A stretch of DNA of 64,000 nucleotides from Chloroflexota bacterium (GTDB taxonomy: Bacteria; Chloroflexota; Chloroflexia; Chloroflexales; Herpetosiphonaceae), in NCBI GenBank assembly GCA_020161265.1, contig JAIUOC010000001.1, positions 372,001 through 436,000 of the forward strand. Direction: 5' to 3'. The number at the start of each line of letters is the position of its first letter. The stretch's first letter is position 1. Below are positions 63,523-64,000 of this stretch, in pieces. A program made the translations under genes and the position numbers. Under the pieces are notes generated by a model that ran no database searches, was not told the origin of the DNA, and saw only the letters and a program-made list of their open reading frames with translations.

Positions 63523-64000
63523 ATGCAAAAGCAACAACTCAGATTAGCCCAGCCTGAGCCAAAACCAGCAGAAGCGTCACCGCCAAAAAGTCGTTTTGCC
63601 AACCATATTGCAGCTTTGCAAACTCAGTCACAAGCAGCTAGCCGCTGGCAGCCAAGCTCAAAGCGACGCAATATCTGGCTATTCGGGCTGTTAATTGCGC
63701 TCAGCATAGTCGGGGTGCTGCTTTCGCTCACCTGGTCGTCGGTCGATATTCCGCTGAGCAGCGTGGCCGATATTCTGCTTGGGCGGCCAACTGCTCAGCC
63801 AGCGTGGCACACAATCATTGTTGATATTCGTTTGCCACGCATTATTACCGCGATCTTGGTTGGCATGGCGCTTGGCTTGGCAGGCTTGCAACTGCAAACC
63901 GTCTTTCGAAATCCCTTGGCCGAGCCGTTTACCTTAGGCGTTTCATCAGGTGCAAGCCTTGGTGTGGCTTTGGTTATTCTGCTGGCTCCTTCGACTGGCA
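63523..64000 (+). CDS. FecCD-family iron-chelate ABC transporter permease, N-terminal part
   Basis: An open frame from ATG 63523 to the right edge (159 codons). After about 50 hydrophilic residues comes a first membrane helix (WLFGLLIALSIVGVLLSL), then DIRLPRIITAILVG and the family segment GLQLQTVFRNPLAEPFTLGVSSGA, which are diagnostic of FecCD/BtuC permeases. The rest lies outside the window. The hydrophilic N-terminus is longer than usual and no clear ribosome-binding site precedes the ATG, but no other in-frame start is available back to a stop at 63472. It presumably works with the binding protein upstream. Confidence 0.9.
   Translation, partial: MQKQQLRLAQPEPKPAEASPPKSRFANHIAALQTQSQAASRWQPSSKRRNIWLFGLLIALSIVGVLLSLTWSSVDIPLSSVADILLGRPTAQPAWHTIIVDIRLPRIITAILVGMALGLAGLQLQTVFRNPLAEPFTLGVSSGASLGVALVILLAPSTG

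Noticed and set aside
1..64000. CRISPR array, tRNA, rRNA or mobile element
   Set aside because: No spaced direct repeats, cloverleaf-like sequences, transposase or integrase motifs were seen by reading both strands.

Overview
The window is almost entirely one large secondary-metabolite region. Codon habits, Gln/Leu/Ala-rich proteins, about 50% GC and the gene complement suggest a filamentous gliding Chloroflexota of the Herpetosiphon type. That assignment is an inference from style, not from a marker gene. No rRNA, tRNA, CRISPR array, transposase or integrase was seen.

Layout. Nearly everything from 1 to 61585 is transcribed leftward (minus strand). Assembly line A (61585 down to 43127) is FAAL-ACP-C-A(Thr)-T-C*-A(Gly)-T, then a free-standing C protein, then a C-like*-A(Asn)-T-C-A' protein whose last adenylation domain is unfinished. 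Next come a TauD/SyrP/AsnO-type dioxygenase and a protein carrying the missing end of that adenylation domain plus T and a thioester reductase. A membrane-anchored penicillin-acylase-family hydrolase (43020-40588) and a small SAM methyltransferase (40579-39770) follow. A plus-strand XRE/NB-ARC/TPR regulator (37236-39731) separates line A from line B. Line B (36904 down to 507) is a free FAAL, then ACP-KS-AT-ACP-aminotransferase-C-A(N-MT)-T, C-A(Asn)-T-E, C-A(Thr)-T-E-C-A(Ser)-T, KS-AT-KR-ACP, and docking domain-C-A(Orn/Dab-like)-T-E-C-A(Gly)-T-TE. An MFS exporter overlaps its end and runs off the left edge. The right flank (61755 onward, plus strand) holds an MbtH-like protein, a siderophore-type substrate-binding lipoprotein and the start of a FecCD-type permease.

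How the genes fit together. Line B reads as an iturin/puwainaphycin-like route. A fatty acid is activated, extended by one malonyl unit and transaminated to a beta-amino fatty acid. It is then extended by N-Me-X, D-Asn, D-Thr, Ser, a reduced ketide (making a statine-like unit from Ser), a D-basic residue and Gly, and finally released by a thioesterase, probably as a macrocycle. Line A reads as a separate N-acylated short peptide (Thr, Gly, hydroxylated Asn or Asp, X) released reductively as an aldehyde or alcohol. The acylase may later remove the fatty acyl group, as PvdQ does for pyoverdine. The MbtH protein could serve both lines. The iron-uptake genes suggest, but do not prove, that one product binds metal.

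The most unusual points are in line A. An adenylation domain is split between two genes at the A8-A9 loop, with the hydroxylase gene lying exactly where other NRPSs embed tailoring domains. Two condensation-like domains lack the catalytic His, and a separate intact C domain is encoded between them.
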